Made by a program: the position numbers and the translations under genes. Shown here one piece after another: positions 50,201 to 61,133 of a DNA stretch of 64,000 bases (position 1 is its first letter; each line of letters begins with the position of its first letter). Source of the DNA: Aristolochia californica (Eukaryota; Streptophyta; Magnoliopsida; Piperales; Aristolochiaceae); NCBI GenBank assembly GCA_029961685.1, contig JARWKL010000007.1, positions 23,817,013 through 23,881,012 on the forward strand, read 5' to 3'. A model generated the notes under the pieces. It saw only the letters and a list, made by a program, of their open reading frames with translations. It was not told the origin of the DNA and searched no databases.

Positions 50201-52524
50201 TTACAAGAAAGAGGTTTCTTCTACACATGTTTTAAAAATGGATATGCATGTTTGAAACATGTTAAAGATGCAAATGAGCTATGGACGCAAAGCTTTTAAA
50301 GAGAATAACAAACGCTCATTAAATTCTAAAGTGAACCTGCGGTGGTGGGATATTTTCCCGAGTCAAACATGCCATTATTTTACCCGTTTGCAAAAAGCTG
50401 ACATAATAATCATAGATGATTGTAAAGTGATTTATCATACGTAACGGGCTACATTTTTTTAAGAAATGACTTTTGGATTGGGAGTCAACACTCAGTTAAA
50501 AATCCCCCGCCTCCCCCTTTTCCCGACGTTTGCAAAACCTGAGAAATAAAAACGCAAAAGTGCTTATAATCCCTAAAAATTACAGACACACTTTGGAATT
50601 ATCTCTCTCTATATTTTTGCATTGTGTATTTTCATTTTAGATTTACACATTTTTCTTAAATCAAAACTTCGAGTTTTTCGCTCTTCCTTCATTCCGTAAA
50701 CAAAAAAAAGGCAAATAGATCACAACAAAATTAAAATTTTATAGTTGATGTGTGGAAAAAATTTAAAACTAAAACTAATGTAAATAAAAAATATTTATTC
50801 ACACACCACAAATGAACACAAAAATTTTGTTATCCATGTTTTGGAAATTCCTTTAGTCCAACCCTAATAGCCTGGAATTTTACATGAAGGAGATTTTTTC
50901 TACACATGTTTTAAAAATGGATATGCATGCTTGAAATATGTTAAAGATTCAAATGACCTATGGATCCAAATCTTTTAAAGAGAATAAATGGTCATTAAAT
51001 TCTCAAGTGAACGTGCGGTGGGATATTTACCCGAATCTAACAAGTCATTATTTTGCCCATTTTCAAAAATTTGACCTAACAATCATAGATGATTTTAAAG
51101 TGATTTCTCATGTGTTACCGGGTATATTCTTGTAAGAAATGACTTATGGATTGCAATTCAACACTCAGTTAAAAATCCTCCGCCACCCATTTTGCCCGAC
51201 GATTGCAAAACCTGAGATATAAAAACTTAAAAGAGCTTACAATCCCTAAAAATTACAGACACTCTTCGGAATTTTCTCTCTCTACATTTCGGCATTGTAC
51301 TTTTCCATTTTAGATGTACACTTTTTTCTTAGATCAAAACTTTGTGTTTTCTCTCTCCCTTCATCCCGAAAACACAAAATGCAAAAAACTCACAACAAAA
51401 TAAAATTTTTATAGTTGATGTATGAAAAAATTTTTAAACAATAACAAATATAAATAAAGAAAATTTATTCACACAACACAAATGAACACAAAATTTTTGT
51501 TATCCAAGTTTGGGAAATTCCACTTGTTTAACCCTAATCACTTGGAATTTTACAAGAAAGAGATTTCTTCTACACATGTTTTAAAAATTGATATGCATTT
51601 TTGAAACATGTTAAAGATGCAAATGAGCTGTGGACGCAAAGCTTTTAAAGAGAATAACAAACGTTCATTAAATTCTCAAGTGAACCTGCGGTGGGATATT
51701 TTCTCGAGTCAAACATGCCATTATCTGGCCCGTTTGCAAAACACTAACATAATAATCATAGATGATTGTAAAGTGATTTATCATGCGTAACGGGCTATAT
51801 TTTTGTAAGAAATGACTTTTGGATTGGGAGTCAACACTCAGTTAAAAATCCCCCGCCTCCCCCTTTTCCCGACGTTTGTAAAACCTGAGATATAAAAACG
51901 AAAAAATGCTTACAATCCCTAAAAATTACAGACACTCTTTGGAATTATCTCTCTCTACATTTGTGCATTGTGCATTTCCGTTTTAGATGTACACATTTTT
52001 CTTAAATCAAAACTTTGAGTTTTTCGCTCTCCCTTCATTCCGTATACAAAAAAAAGGCAAATAGATTACAACAAAATAATAATTTTATAGTTGATGTGTG
52101 GAAAAAATTTAAAATACTAAATAATTTAAATAAAAAGTATTTATTCACACACCACAAATGAACACAAAATTTTTGTTATCCAAGTTGGGGAAATTCCATT
52201 AGTCCAACCCTAATCGCTTGGAATTTTACATGAAGGAGATTTTTTCTACACATGTTTTAAACATGGATATGCATGCTTGAAACATGTTAAAGATTCAAAT
52301 GACCTATGGATCCAAAGCTTTTAAAGAGAATAAACGCTCATTAAATTCTCAAGTGAACGTGCGGTAGGATATTTACCCGAATCTAACATGTCAATATTTT
52401 GCCCATTTTCAAAAATTTGACCTACCAATCATAGATGATTGTAAAGTGATTTATCATGCATAACGGGGTATATTCTTTTAAGAAATGACTTATGGATTGC
52501 AATTCAACACTTAGTTAAAAATCC
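44248..52524 (+). repeat. A'-B' dimer higher-order repeat run
   Basis: Anchors are B' 44248, A' 44924, B' 45591, A' 46264, B' 46934, A' 47608, B' 48275, A' 48917, A' 49590, B' 50259, A' 50938, B' 51608 and A' 52284. Example dimer lengths are 1,348-1,349 bp at the right. Every A' lacks 3 bp of AATAACAAACGC. Every B' tail starts B-like (CTTCGAG, CATTCCG, GGCAAATAGATCAC) and changes to C-like (GATGTGTGGAAA, AATATTTATTC, CATTAGTCC). The 48917 A' acquires a B tail before the same switch. Confidence 0.88.
48465..48466 (+). other. Deletion scar, ~34 bp, in a B' unit
   Basis: CGTAACGGGCTAT joins CAACACTCAG, skipping the ATTTTTGTAAGAAATGAC segment and the bases up to GGGAGT. The unit is 642 bp instead of about 673. 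Confidence 0.85.
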
Positions 52525-52535
52525 AAGCTATTTGT
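52518..52535. other. Orientation junction 2 (forward to reverse)
   Basis: A forward A unit runs to GTTAAAAATCC (through 52524), where CTCCGCC should follow. Instead AAGCTA (52525-52530) comes from a reverse unit (normally TTCCAAGCTATTAGGG), and then TTTGTGTTCATTTG from about 50 bp further on in that reverse unit. So the join overlaps at TCC and carries a second lesion, a ~49-bp deletion, immediately beside it. Confidence 0.88.
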
Positions 52536-55500
52536 GTTCATTTGTGGTGTGTGAATAAATATTTTTTATTTACATTAGTTATTGTTTTAAATTTTTTCTA
52601 CACATCAACTATAAAATTTTTATTTTGTTTTTATCTATTTGCCTTTTCTATTTACGGGATGATGGGAGGGCGAAAACTCAAAGTTCTGATTTAAGAAAAA
52701 AGTGTACATCGAAAGTGGAAATGCACAATGCACAAATGTAGAAAGAGATAATTCCAAAGAGTGTCTATAATTTTTAGGGATCGTAAGCACTTTTTCGTTT
52801 TTATATATATGGTTTTGCAATCATCCAGAAAAGGGGGAGGCGGGCGTTTTTTAACTGAGTGTTGACTTCCAATCCATAAGTCATTTCTTACAAAAATATA
52901 GCCCGTTACGCATGACAAATCATTTTACAATCATCTATGATTGTTTGGTCAAGTTTTTGCAAATGGGCAAAATATGGGCTTGTTTGACTCGGGCAAATAT
53001 CCCACCGCCCGTTCACTTGAGAATTTAATGAGTTTTTGTTACTTGCCTTTAAATGCTTTGGATCCATAGGTCATTTGAATCTTTAACATGTTTCTAGCAT
53101 GCAAATCCATTTTTTAAACATGTGTAGAAAAAATCTCCTTCATGTAAAATTCCATGATATTAGGGTTGGACTAGTGGAATTTCCCAAACTTGGATAACAA
53201 AACTTTTGTATTCGTTTGTTGTGTGTGAATAAATTTTCTTTATTTACTTTTTTATTGTTTAAATTTTTTTTCGTACATCAACTATAAAATTTCATTTTGT
53301 TGTGATCTATTTGCCTTTTCTGCTTACAGGATGAAGGGAGAGCGAAAACTCAAAACTTCTTATTTAAGAAAAAGTGTACATCTAAAATGGAAATGCACAA
53401 TGCACAAATGTAGAGAGAGATAATTCCAAAGAGTGTCTGTAATTTTTAGGGATTGTAAGCACTTTTTCGTTTTTATATCTCAGATTTTGCAATTGTAGGG
53501 AAAAGGAGGAGGTGGAGGATTTTTAACTGAGTGTTGACTCCCAATCCAAAAGTCATTTCTTACAAAAATATAGCCCGTTACGCATGATAAATCACTTTAC
53601 AATCATCTATGATTATTATGTCAGCTTTTTGCAAATGGGCAAAATAATGGCATGTTTGACTCGGGCAAATATCCCACCGCAAGTTCACTTGAGAATATAA
53701 TGAGTGTTTGTTATTCTTTTTAAAAGCTTTGCATCCATAGCTCATTTGCATCTTTAACATGTTTCAAACATGCATATTCATTTTTAAAACATGTGTAGAA
53801 GAAATCTTTTTCTTTTAAAATTCCAAGCGATTAGGGTTAAACTAGGGTAACCAAACTTTAGTGTTAATTTGTGTTGTGTGAATAAATTTTATTTATTTAC
53901 ATTTGTTATTGTTTTAAATTTTTCCCATACATCAACTATAAAATTTTTATTTTGTTGTGAGATATTTGCCTTTTTTATTTAAGGGATGAAAGGGAGAGCC
54001 AAAATTCCAAGTTTATATTTAAGAAAAAAGTGTACATCTAAAATGGAAAAGCACAATGCACAAATGTAGAGAGAGATAATTCTGAAGAGTGTCTGTAATA
54101 TTTAGGGATTGTAAGCTTTTTTTAGTTTTTATATCTCAGGTTTTGCAATCGTCGGGAAAAATGGGTGGCGGAGGATTTTTAACTGAGTGTTGAATTGCAA
54201 TCCATAAGTCATTCATACAAAAATATAGCCCGTTACGCATGATAAATCACTTTAAAATCACCTATGATTGTTAGGTCAAATTTTTGAAAATGGGCAAAAT
54301 AATAACCTGTTAGATTCGGGTAAATATCCCACCGCACGTTCACTTGAGAATTTAATGAGCGTTTATTATTCTCTTTAAAAGCATTGGATCCATAGGTGAT
54401 TTGAATCTTGAACATGTTTCAAGCATGCATATCCATTTTTAAAACATGTGTGGAAAAAATCTCCTGCATGTAAAATTCCAAGCTATTAGGGTTGGACAAA
54501 AATTGAATTTCCCAAACTTGGATAACAAAACTTTTGTGTTCATTTGTGGTGTGCGAATAAATATTTTTTATTTGCATTAGTTATTTTTTTAAATTTTTTC
54601 CCCATATCAACTATATATTTTTATCTTGTTGTGATCTATTTGCCTTTACTATTTACGGGATGAAGGGAGAGCGAACACTCAAAGTTCTGATTTAAGACAA
54701 AAGTGTACATCTAAAATGGAAATGCACAATGCACAAATGTAGAGAGAGATAATTCCAAAGAGTGTCTGTAATTTTTAGGGATCGTAAGTACTTTTTTGTT
54801 TTTTTATACGAGGTTTTGCAATCGTCGGGAAAAGGGGGAGGCGGGCGATTTTTAACTGAGTGTTGACTTCCAATCCATAAGTCATTTCTTACAAAAAAAA
54901 TAGCCCGTTATGCATGAAAAATCACTTTACAATCATCTATGATTGATAAGTCAACTTTTTGAAAATGGGCAAAATAATGTCCCTTTTGACTCGGGCAAAT
55001 ATCCCACCGAACGTTGACTAGAAAATTTAATGAGCGTTTGTTATTCTCTTTAAAAGCTTTGGATCGATAGGACATTTGAATCTTTAACATGTTTCTAGCC
55101 AGAAAATCAATTTTCAAAACATGTGTAGAAAAAATCTCCTTCATGTAAAATTCCAAGATATTAGTGTTGCACTAGTGGAATTTTCCAAACTTGCATAACA
55201 AAACTTTTGTGTTCATTTGTTGTGTGTGAATAAATTTTCTTTATTTAATTTATTATTTTTTAAAATTTTTTTTGTTCATCAACTCTAAAATTTTCATTTT
55301 GTTGTGATCTATTTGCCTCTTTTGTTTACGGGAAGAAGGGAGAGCAAAAAACTCGAAGTTTTGATTTAAGAAAAATGTGTTTATCTAAAACGAAAATGCA
55401 CAATGGACAAATGTACACTGAAATAATTCGAAAGAGTGGCTGTAATTTTTAGGGATTGTAAGCACTTTTTCGTTTTTATATCTCAGATTTTGCAATAGTG

Positions 55501-58448
55501 GGGAAAAGGGGGGGAATTTTATCTAGGTTTTGACTCCCAATCCAAAAGTCATTTCTTAAAAAAATATAGCCCATTACGCATGATAAATCACTTTACAATC
55601 ATCTATGATTATTATGTCAACTTTTTGCAAATGGGCAAAATAATGGTATGTTTGACTCGGGAAAATATCCCACTGCAAGTTCAGTTGAGAATTAATGAGC
55701 GTTTGTTATTATTTTTAAAAGCTTTGCATCCATAGCTCATTTGCATCTTTAACATGTTTCAAACATGCATATCCATTTTTAAAACATGTGTAGAAGAAAT
55801 CACTTTCTTCTAAAATTTCAAGCTATTAAACTAGTGGAATTTCACAAACTTGGATAACAAAACTTTTGTGTTCATTTGTGTTGTGTAAATAATTTTCTTT
55901 ATTTACATTTGTTATTGCTTTAAATTTTTTCCATACATCAACTATAAAATTTTTGTTTTGTTGTGAGCTTTTTGCCTTTTTTATTTTCGGCGTAAAGGGA
56001 GATCGAAAACTAAAAGTTTTGATTTAAGAAAAAAGTGTACATCTAAAATGGAAAAGCACAATGCACAAATGTAGAGAGAGATAATTCTGAAGAGTGTCTG
56101 TAATTTTTAGGGATTGTAAGCTCTTTTTGGTTTTTATATTTCAGGTTTTGCAATCGTCGGGAAAAATGGGTGGCGGAGGATTTTTAACTGAGTGTTGAAT
56201 TGCAATCCATAATCCATTTCATACAAAAATATAGCCCGGTACGCTTGATAAATCACTTTACAATCATCTATGATTGTTAAGTCAAATTTTTGAAAATGGG
56301 CAACATAATGACTTGTTAAATTCGGGTTAATATGCCACCGCACGTTCACTTGAAAATTTAATGAGCATTTGTTATTCTCTTTAAAACTTTGGATCCATAG
56401 GTCATTTGAATCTTTAACATGTTTCTAGCAAGCAAATCAATTTTTAAAACATGTGTAGAAAAATCTCCTTCATGTAAAATTCAAAGATATTAGTGTTGGA
56501 CTAGTGGAATTTCCCAAACTTGGATAACAAAACTTTTGTGTTCATTTGTTGTGTGTGAATAAATTTTCTTTATTTATTTTTTTATTGTTTTAAATTCTTT
56601 TTGAACATCAACTATAAAATTTTTATTTTGTTGTGATTTATTTGCCTTTTTTGTTTACGGGATGAAGGGAGAGCAAAAAACTTGAAGTTTTGATTGAAGA
56701 AAAAAGTGTACATATAAAACGGAAATGCACAATGCACAAATGTAGATAGAAATAATTCCAAAAGAGTGTGTGTAATTTTTAGGGAATGTAAGCACTTTTT
56801 CGTTTTTATATCTCTGATTTTGCAATCATCGGGAAAAAGGGGAGGCGGGGGATTTTTACCTGAGTGTTGTCTCCCAATCCAAAAGTCATTTCTTACACAA
56901 ATATAGCCCGTTACGCATGATAAATCACTTTACAATCATCTATGATTATTATGTCAATTTTTTGCAAATGGGCAAAATAATGACATGTTTGACTCGGGAA
57001 AATATCCCACCGCAAGTTCACTTGAGAATTTAATGAGCGTTTGTTATTATTTTTAAAAGCTTTGCATCCATAGCTCATTTTCATCTTTAACATGTTTCAA
57101 ACATGCATATCCATTTTTAAAACATGTGTAGAAGAAATCTCTTTCTTGTAAAATTCCAAACTATTAGGGTTAAACTAGTGGAATTTCACAAACTTGGATA
57201 ACAAAACTTTTGTGTTCATTTGTGTTGTGTGAATAAATTTTATTTATTTAAATTTGTTATTTTTTTAATTTTTTTAAAATTTTTTCCATACGTTAACTTT
57301 AAAATTTTTGTTTTGTTGTCAGCTTTTTGGCTTTTTTATTTTTGGGATAAAGGGAGAGCGAAAACTAATAGTTTTGATTAAAGAAAAAAGTGTACATCTA
57401 AAAAGGAAAAGCACAATGCACAAATGTAGAGAGAGATAATTCTGAAGAGTGTCTAGAATTTTTAGGGATTGTAAACTCTTTTTTGTTTTTATATCTCATG
57501 TTTTGCAATCGTTGGGAAAAATGGGTGCCAGAGGATTTTTAACTGAGTGTTGAATTGCAATCCATAAGTCATTTCACACAAAAATATAGCCAGTTATGCT
57601 TGATAAATCACTTTACAGTCATCTATGATTGTTAGGTCAAATTTTTAAAAATGGGAAAAATAATGACTTGTTAGATTCGGGTAAATATCCCACTGCACGT
57701 TCACTTGAGAATTTAATGAGCATTTGTTATTCTCTTTAAAAGCATTGGACCCATAGGTCATTTGAATCTTTAACATGTTTCAAGCATGCATATCCATTTT
57801 AAAAACATGTGTGGAAAAAATCTCCTTAGTGTAAAATTCCAAGCTATTAGGGTTGGACAAATGGAATTTCCCAAACTTGGCTAACAAAACTTTTGTGTTC
57901 ATTTGAGGTGAGTGAATAAATATTTTTTATTTTCGTTAGTTATTGTTTTAAATTTTTTCCACACATCAACTATAAAATTTTTATTTTGTTTTGATCTATT
58001 TGCCTTTTCTGTTTACGGGATGATGGGAGAACGAAAACTCAAAGTTTTGATTAAGAAAAAAGTGTACATCTAAAATGGAATTGCACAATGCACAAATGTA
58101 GAAAGAGATAATTCAAAAGAGTCTCTGTATTTTTTAGGGATCGTAAGCACTTTTTCATTTTTATATAAAAGGTTTTGCAATCGTAGGGAAAAGGGGGAGG
58201 CGGGCGATTTTTAACTGAGTGTTGACTTCCAATCCATAAGTGATTTCTTAAAAAAATATAGCCCGTTACGGATGAAAAATCACTTTACAATCATCTATGA
58301 TTGTTAGGTCAACTTTTTGAAAATGGGCAAAATATTGGCGTGTTTGACTCGGGCAAATATCCCTCCGCACGTTCACTTGAGAATTTAATGAGCGTTTGTT
58401 AGTCTCTTTAAAAGCTTTGGATCCATATGTCATTTGAATATTTAACAT
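52525..58448 (-). repeat. Reverse trimer and dimer mixture after junction 2
   Basis: Anchors are C 53089, B 53760, A 54415, C 55090, B 55755, A 56420 (with C-like flank TTTCTAGC), B 57093, A 57776 and C 58448. The runs 53760-54415-55090 and 57093-57776-58448 are in trimer order, and 55755-57776 alternates B-A. Near 53,842 about 20 bp are missing (ACTAGGGTAACC). Near 55,510 the G-rich patch is reduced. Confidence 0.82.
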
Positions 58449-61133
58449 GTTTCAAGCATGCATATCCATTTTTAAAACATGTGTAGAAAAAATCTCCTTC
58501 ATGTAAAATTCCAAGCTATTATGGCTGGACTAATGGAATTTCCCTAATTTGGTTAACAAAATTTTTGTGTTCATTTGTGGTGTGTGAATAAATAATTTTT
58601 TTTACATTAGTTATCGTTTTAAATTTTTGCTACACATCAACTATAAAATTTTTATTTTGTTGTGATCTATTTGCCTTTTCTGTTTACGGGATGAAGGGTG
58701 AGCGAAAACTCAAAGTTCTAATATAAGAAAAATGTGTACTTCTAAAATGGAAATGCACAATGCACAAATGCAGAAAAAGATAATTCAAAGAGTGTCTATA
58801 ATTTTTGGGGATTGTAAGCACTTTTTCGTTTTTATATCTAAGGTTTTGCAATCGTCGGGAAAAGGGGGAGGCGAGCGATTTTTAACTGAGTGTTGAATTC
58901 CAATCCATTAGGCATTTCTTAAAAAAAAATAGCCCGTTACGCATGACAAATCACTTTACATTCATCTATGATTGTTAGGTCAACTTTTTGAAAATGGGCA
59001 AAATAATGGCTTGTTTCACTCGGGCAAATATCCCACCGCACGTTCACTTGAGAATTTGAGGAGCTTTTGTTATTCTCTTTAAAAGCTTTGGATCCATAGG
59101 TCATTTGAATCTTTAACATGTTTCTAGCATGCAAATCCATTTTTAAAACATGTGTAGAAAAAATCTCCTTCATGTAAAATTCCAAGATATTAGAGTTGAA
59201 CTAGTGAATTTCCCAAACTTGGATAACAAAACTTTTGTGTTCATTTGTTGTGTGTGAATAAATTTTCTTTATTTACTTTTTTATTGTTATAAATTCTTTT
59301 GGTACATCAACTACAAAATTTTCATTTTCTTGAGATCTATTTGCCTTTTTTTGTTTACGGGATGAAGGGAGAGCGAAAAAATCGAAGTTTTGATTTAAGA
59401 AAAATGTGTACATCTAAAACGGAAATGCACAATGCACAAATGTTGAGTGAAATAATTCCAAAGAGTGTCTGTAATTTTTAGGGATTGTAGGCACTTTTTG
59501 GTTTTGATATCTCAGATTTTGCAATTGTCGGGAAAAGGGGGAGGCGGGGGATTTTTAACAAAGTGTTGACTCCCAATCCAAAAGTAATTTCTTTCAAAAA
59601 TATAGCCCGTTACGCGTGATAAATCACTTTACAATCATCTAAGATTATTATGTCAGCATTTTGCTAATGGGCAAAATAATGGCATGTTTGACTCGGAAAA
59701 ATATCCCACCGCACGTTCACTTGACAATTTAATAAGCGTTAGTTATTCTCTTTAAAAGCTTCTGATCCATAGGTCATTTGAATCTTTAACATGTTTCAAG
59801 CACGCATATCCATTTTTAAAACATGTGTAGAAAAAATCTCCTTCATGTAAAATTCCAAGCTATTAGGGTTGGACAAATGGAATTTCCCAAACTTGGATAA
59901 CAAAACATTTGTGTTCATTTGTGGAGTGTGAATAAATATTTTTTATTTACATTAGTTATTGTTTTAAATTTTTTCCACACATCAACTATAAAATTTTTAT
60001 TTTGTTGTGAACGATTTGCTTTTTCTGTTTACGGTATGAAGGGAGAGCGAAAACTCAATGTTCTGTTTTAAGAAAAAAGTGTACATCTAAAATGGAAATG
60101 CTCAATGCACAAATGTAGAGAGAGATAATTCCAAAGAGTGTCTGTAATTTTTAGGGATCGTAAGCACTTTTTCGTTTATACATCTAAGGTTTTGCAATCG
60201 TCGGGAAAAGGGGGAGGCGGGAGATTTTTAACTAAGTCTTGACTTCCAATCCATAAGTCATTGCTTACAAAAATATAGCCCGTTACGCAGGACAAATCAC
60301 TTTACAATCATCTATGATTGTTAGGTCAACTCTTTGAAAATTGGCAAAATAATGGCTTGTTTGACTCGGGCCAATATCCAACCGCATGTTCACTTGAGAA
60401 TTTAATGAGCGTTTGTTACTCGCTTTAAAAGCTTTGGATCCATAGGTCATTTGAACCTTTAACATGTTTCAAACATGCATATCCATTTTCAAAGCATGTG
60501 TAAAAATAATCTCCTTCATATAAAATTCCAAGCTATTTGGGCTAGACTAATGGAATTTCCCAAACTTGCATAACAAAATATTTGTGTTCATTTGTGGTGT
60601 GTGAATAAATATTTTTGATTTACATAAGTTATTGTTTTAAATTTTTTTCACACATCAACTATAAATTTTTTATATTGTTGTGATCTATTTGCCTTTTCTA
60701 TTTACGGGTTGAAGGGAGAGGGAAAACTCAAAGTTCTGATTTAAGAAAAATGTGTACATCTAAAATGGAAATGCACATTGCACAAATGTAGAGAGAGATA
60801 ATTCCGCAGAGCATCTGTAATTTTTAGGGATCGTAAGCACTTTTTCGTTTTTATATCTAAAGTTTTGCAATTGAAAAGGGGGAGGCGGGCGATTTTTAAC
60901 TGAGTGTTGACTTCCAATCCATAAGTCATTTCTCACAAAAATATAGTCCGTTACGCATGACAAATGACTTTACTATCATCTATAATTGTTAGGTCAACTT
61001 TTTGAAAATGGGCAAAATAATTGCTTGTTTGACTCTGGCAAATATCCCACCGCACGTTCACTTGAGTATTTAATCAGCATTTGTTATTCTCTTTAAAAGC
61101 TTTGGATCCATAGGTCATTTGAATCTTTAACAT
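58449..61133 (-). repeat. C-rich stretch with a B-then-A chimera
   Basis: Anchors are C 59119, 59792, C 60465 and C 61133. The 59792 unit has B-type bases in its distal core (GGCATGTTTGACTCGG, ATTATTATGTCAGC in plus-strand text) and A-type bases next to the anchor. The G-rich patch is shortened near 60,875, where CAATTGAAAAGG lacks CGTCGGGA. Confidence 0.8.

Larger units (their letters stand above)
18629..52524 (+). repeat. Central block, forward-oriented monomers (33.9 kb)
   Basis: Fifty-one anchored units, all on the plus strand, with first anchor 18998 and last 52284. A further partial unit near 22.05 kb lacks its anchor. This block holds the clearest higher-order structure: trimers A-B-C in the middle and dimers A'-B' at the right. 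It is in opposite orientation to both flanks, with sharp junctions at each end. Confidence 0.95.

Noticed and set aside
18629..52524. Inverted block as a giant terminal inverted repeat or foldback transposon
   Set aside because: Both sides are the same satellite with no element-specific ends, target-site duplication or coding region. Orientation switching within a satellite explains it.
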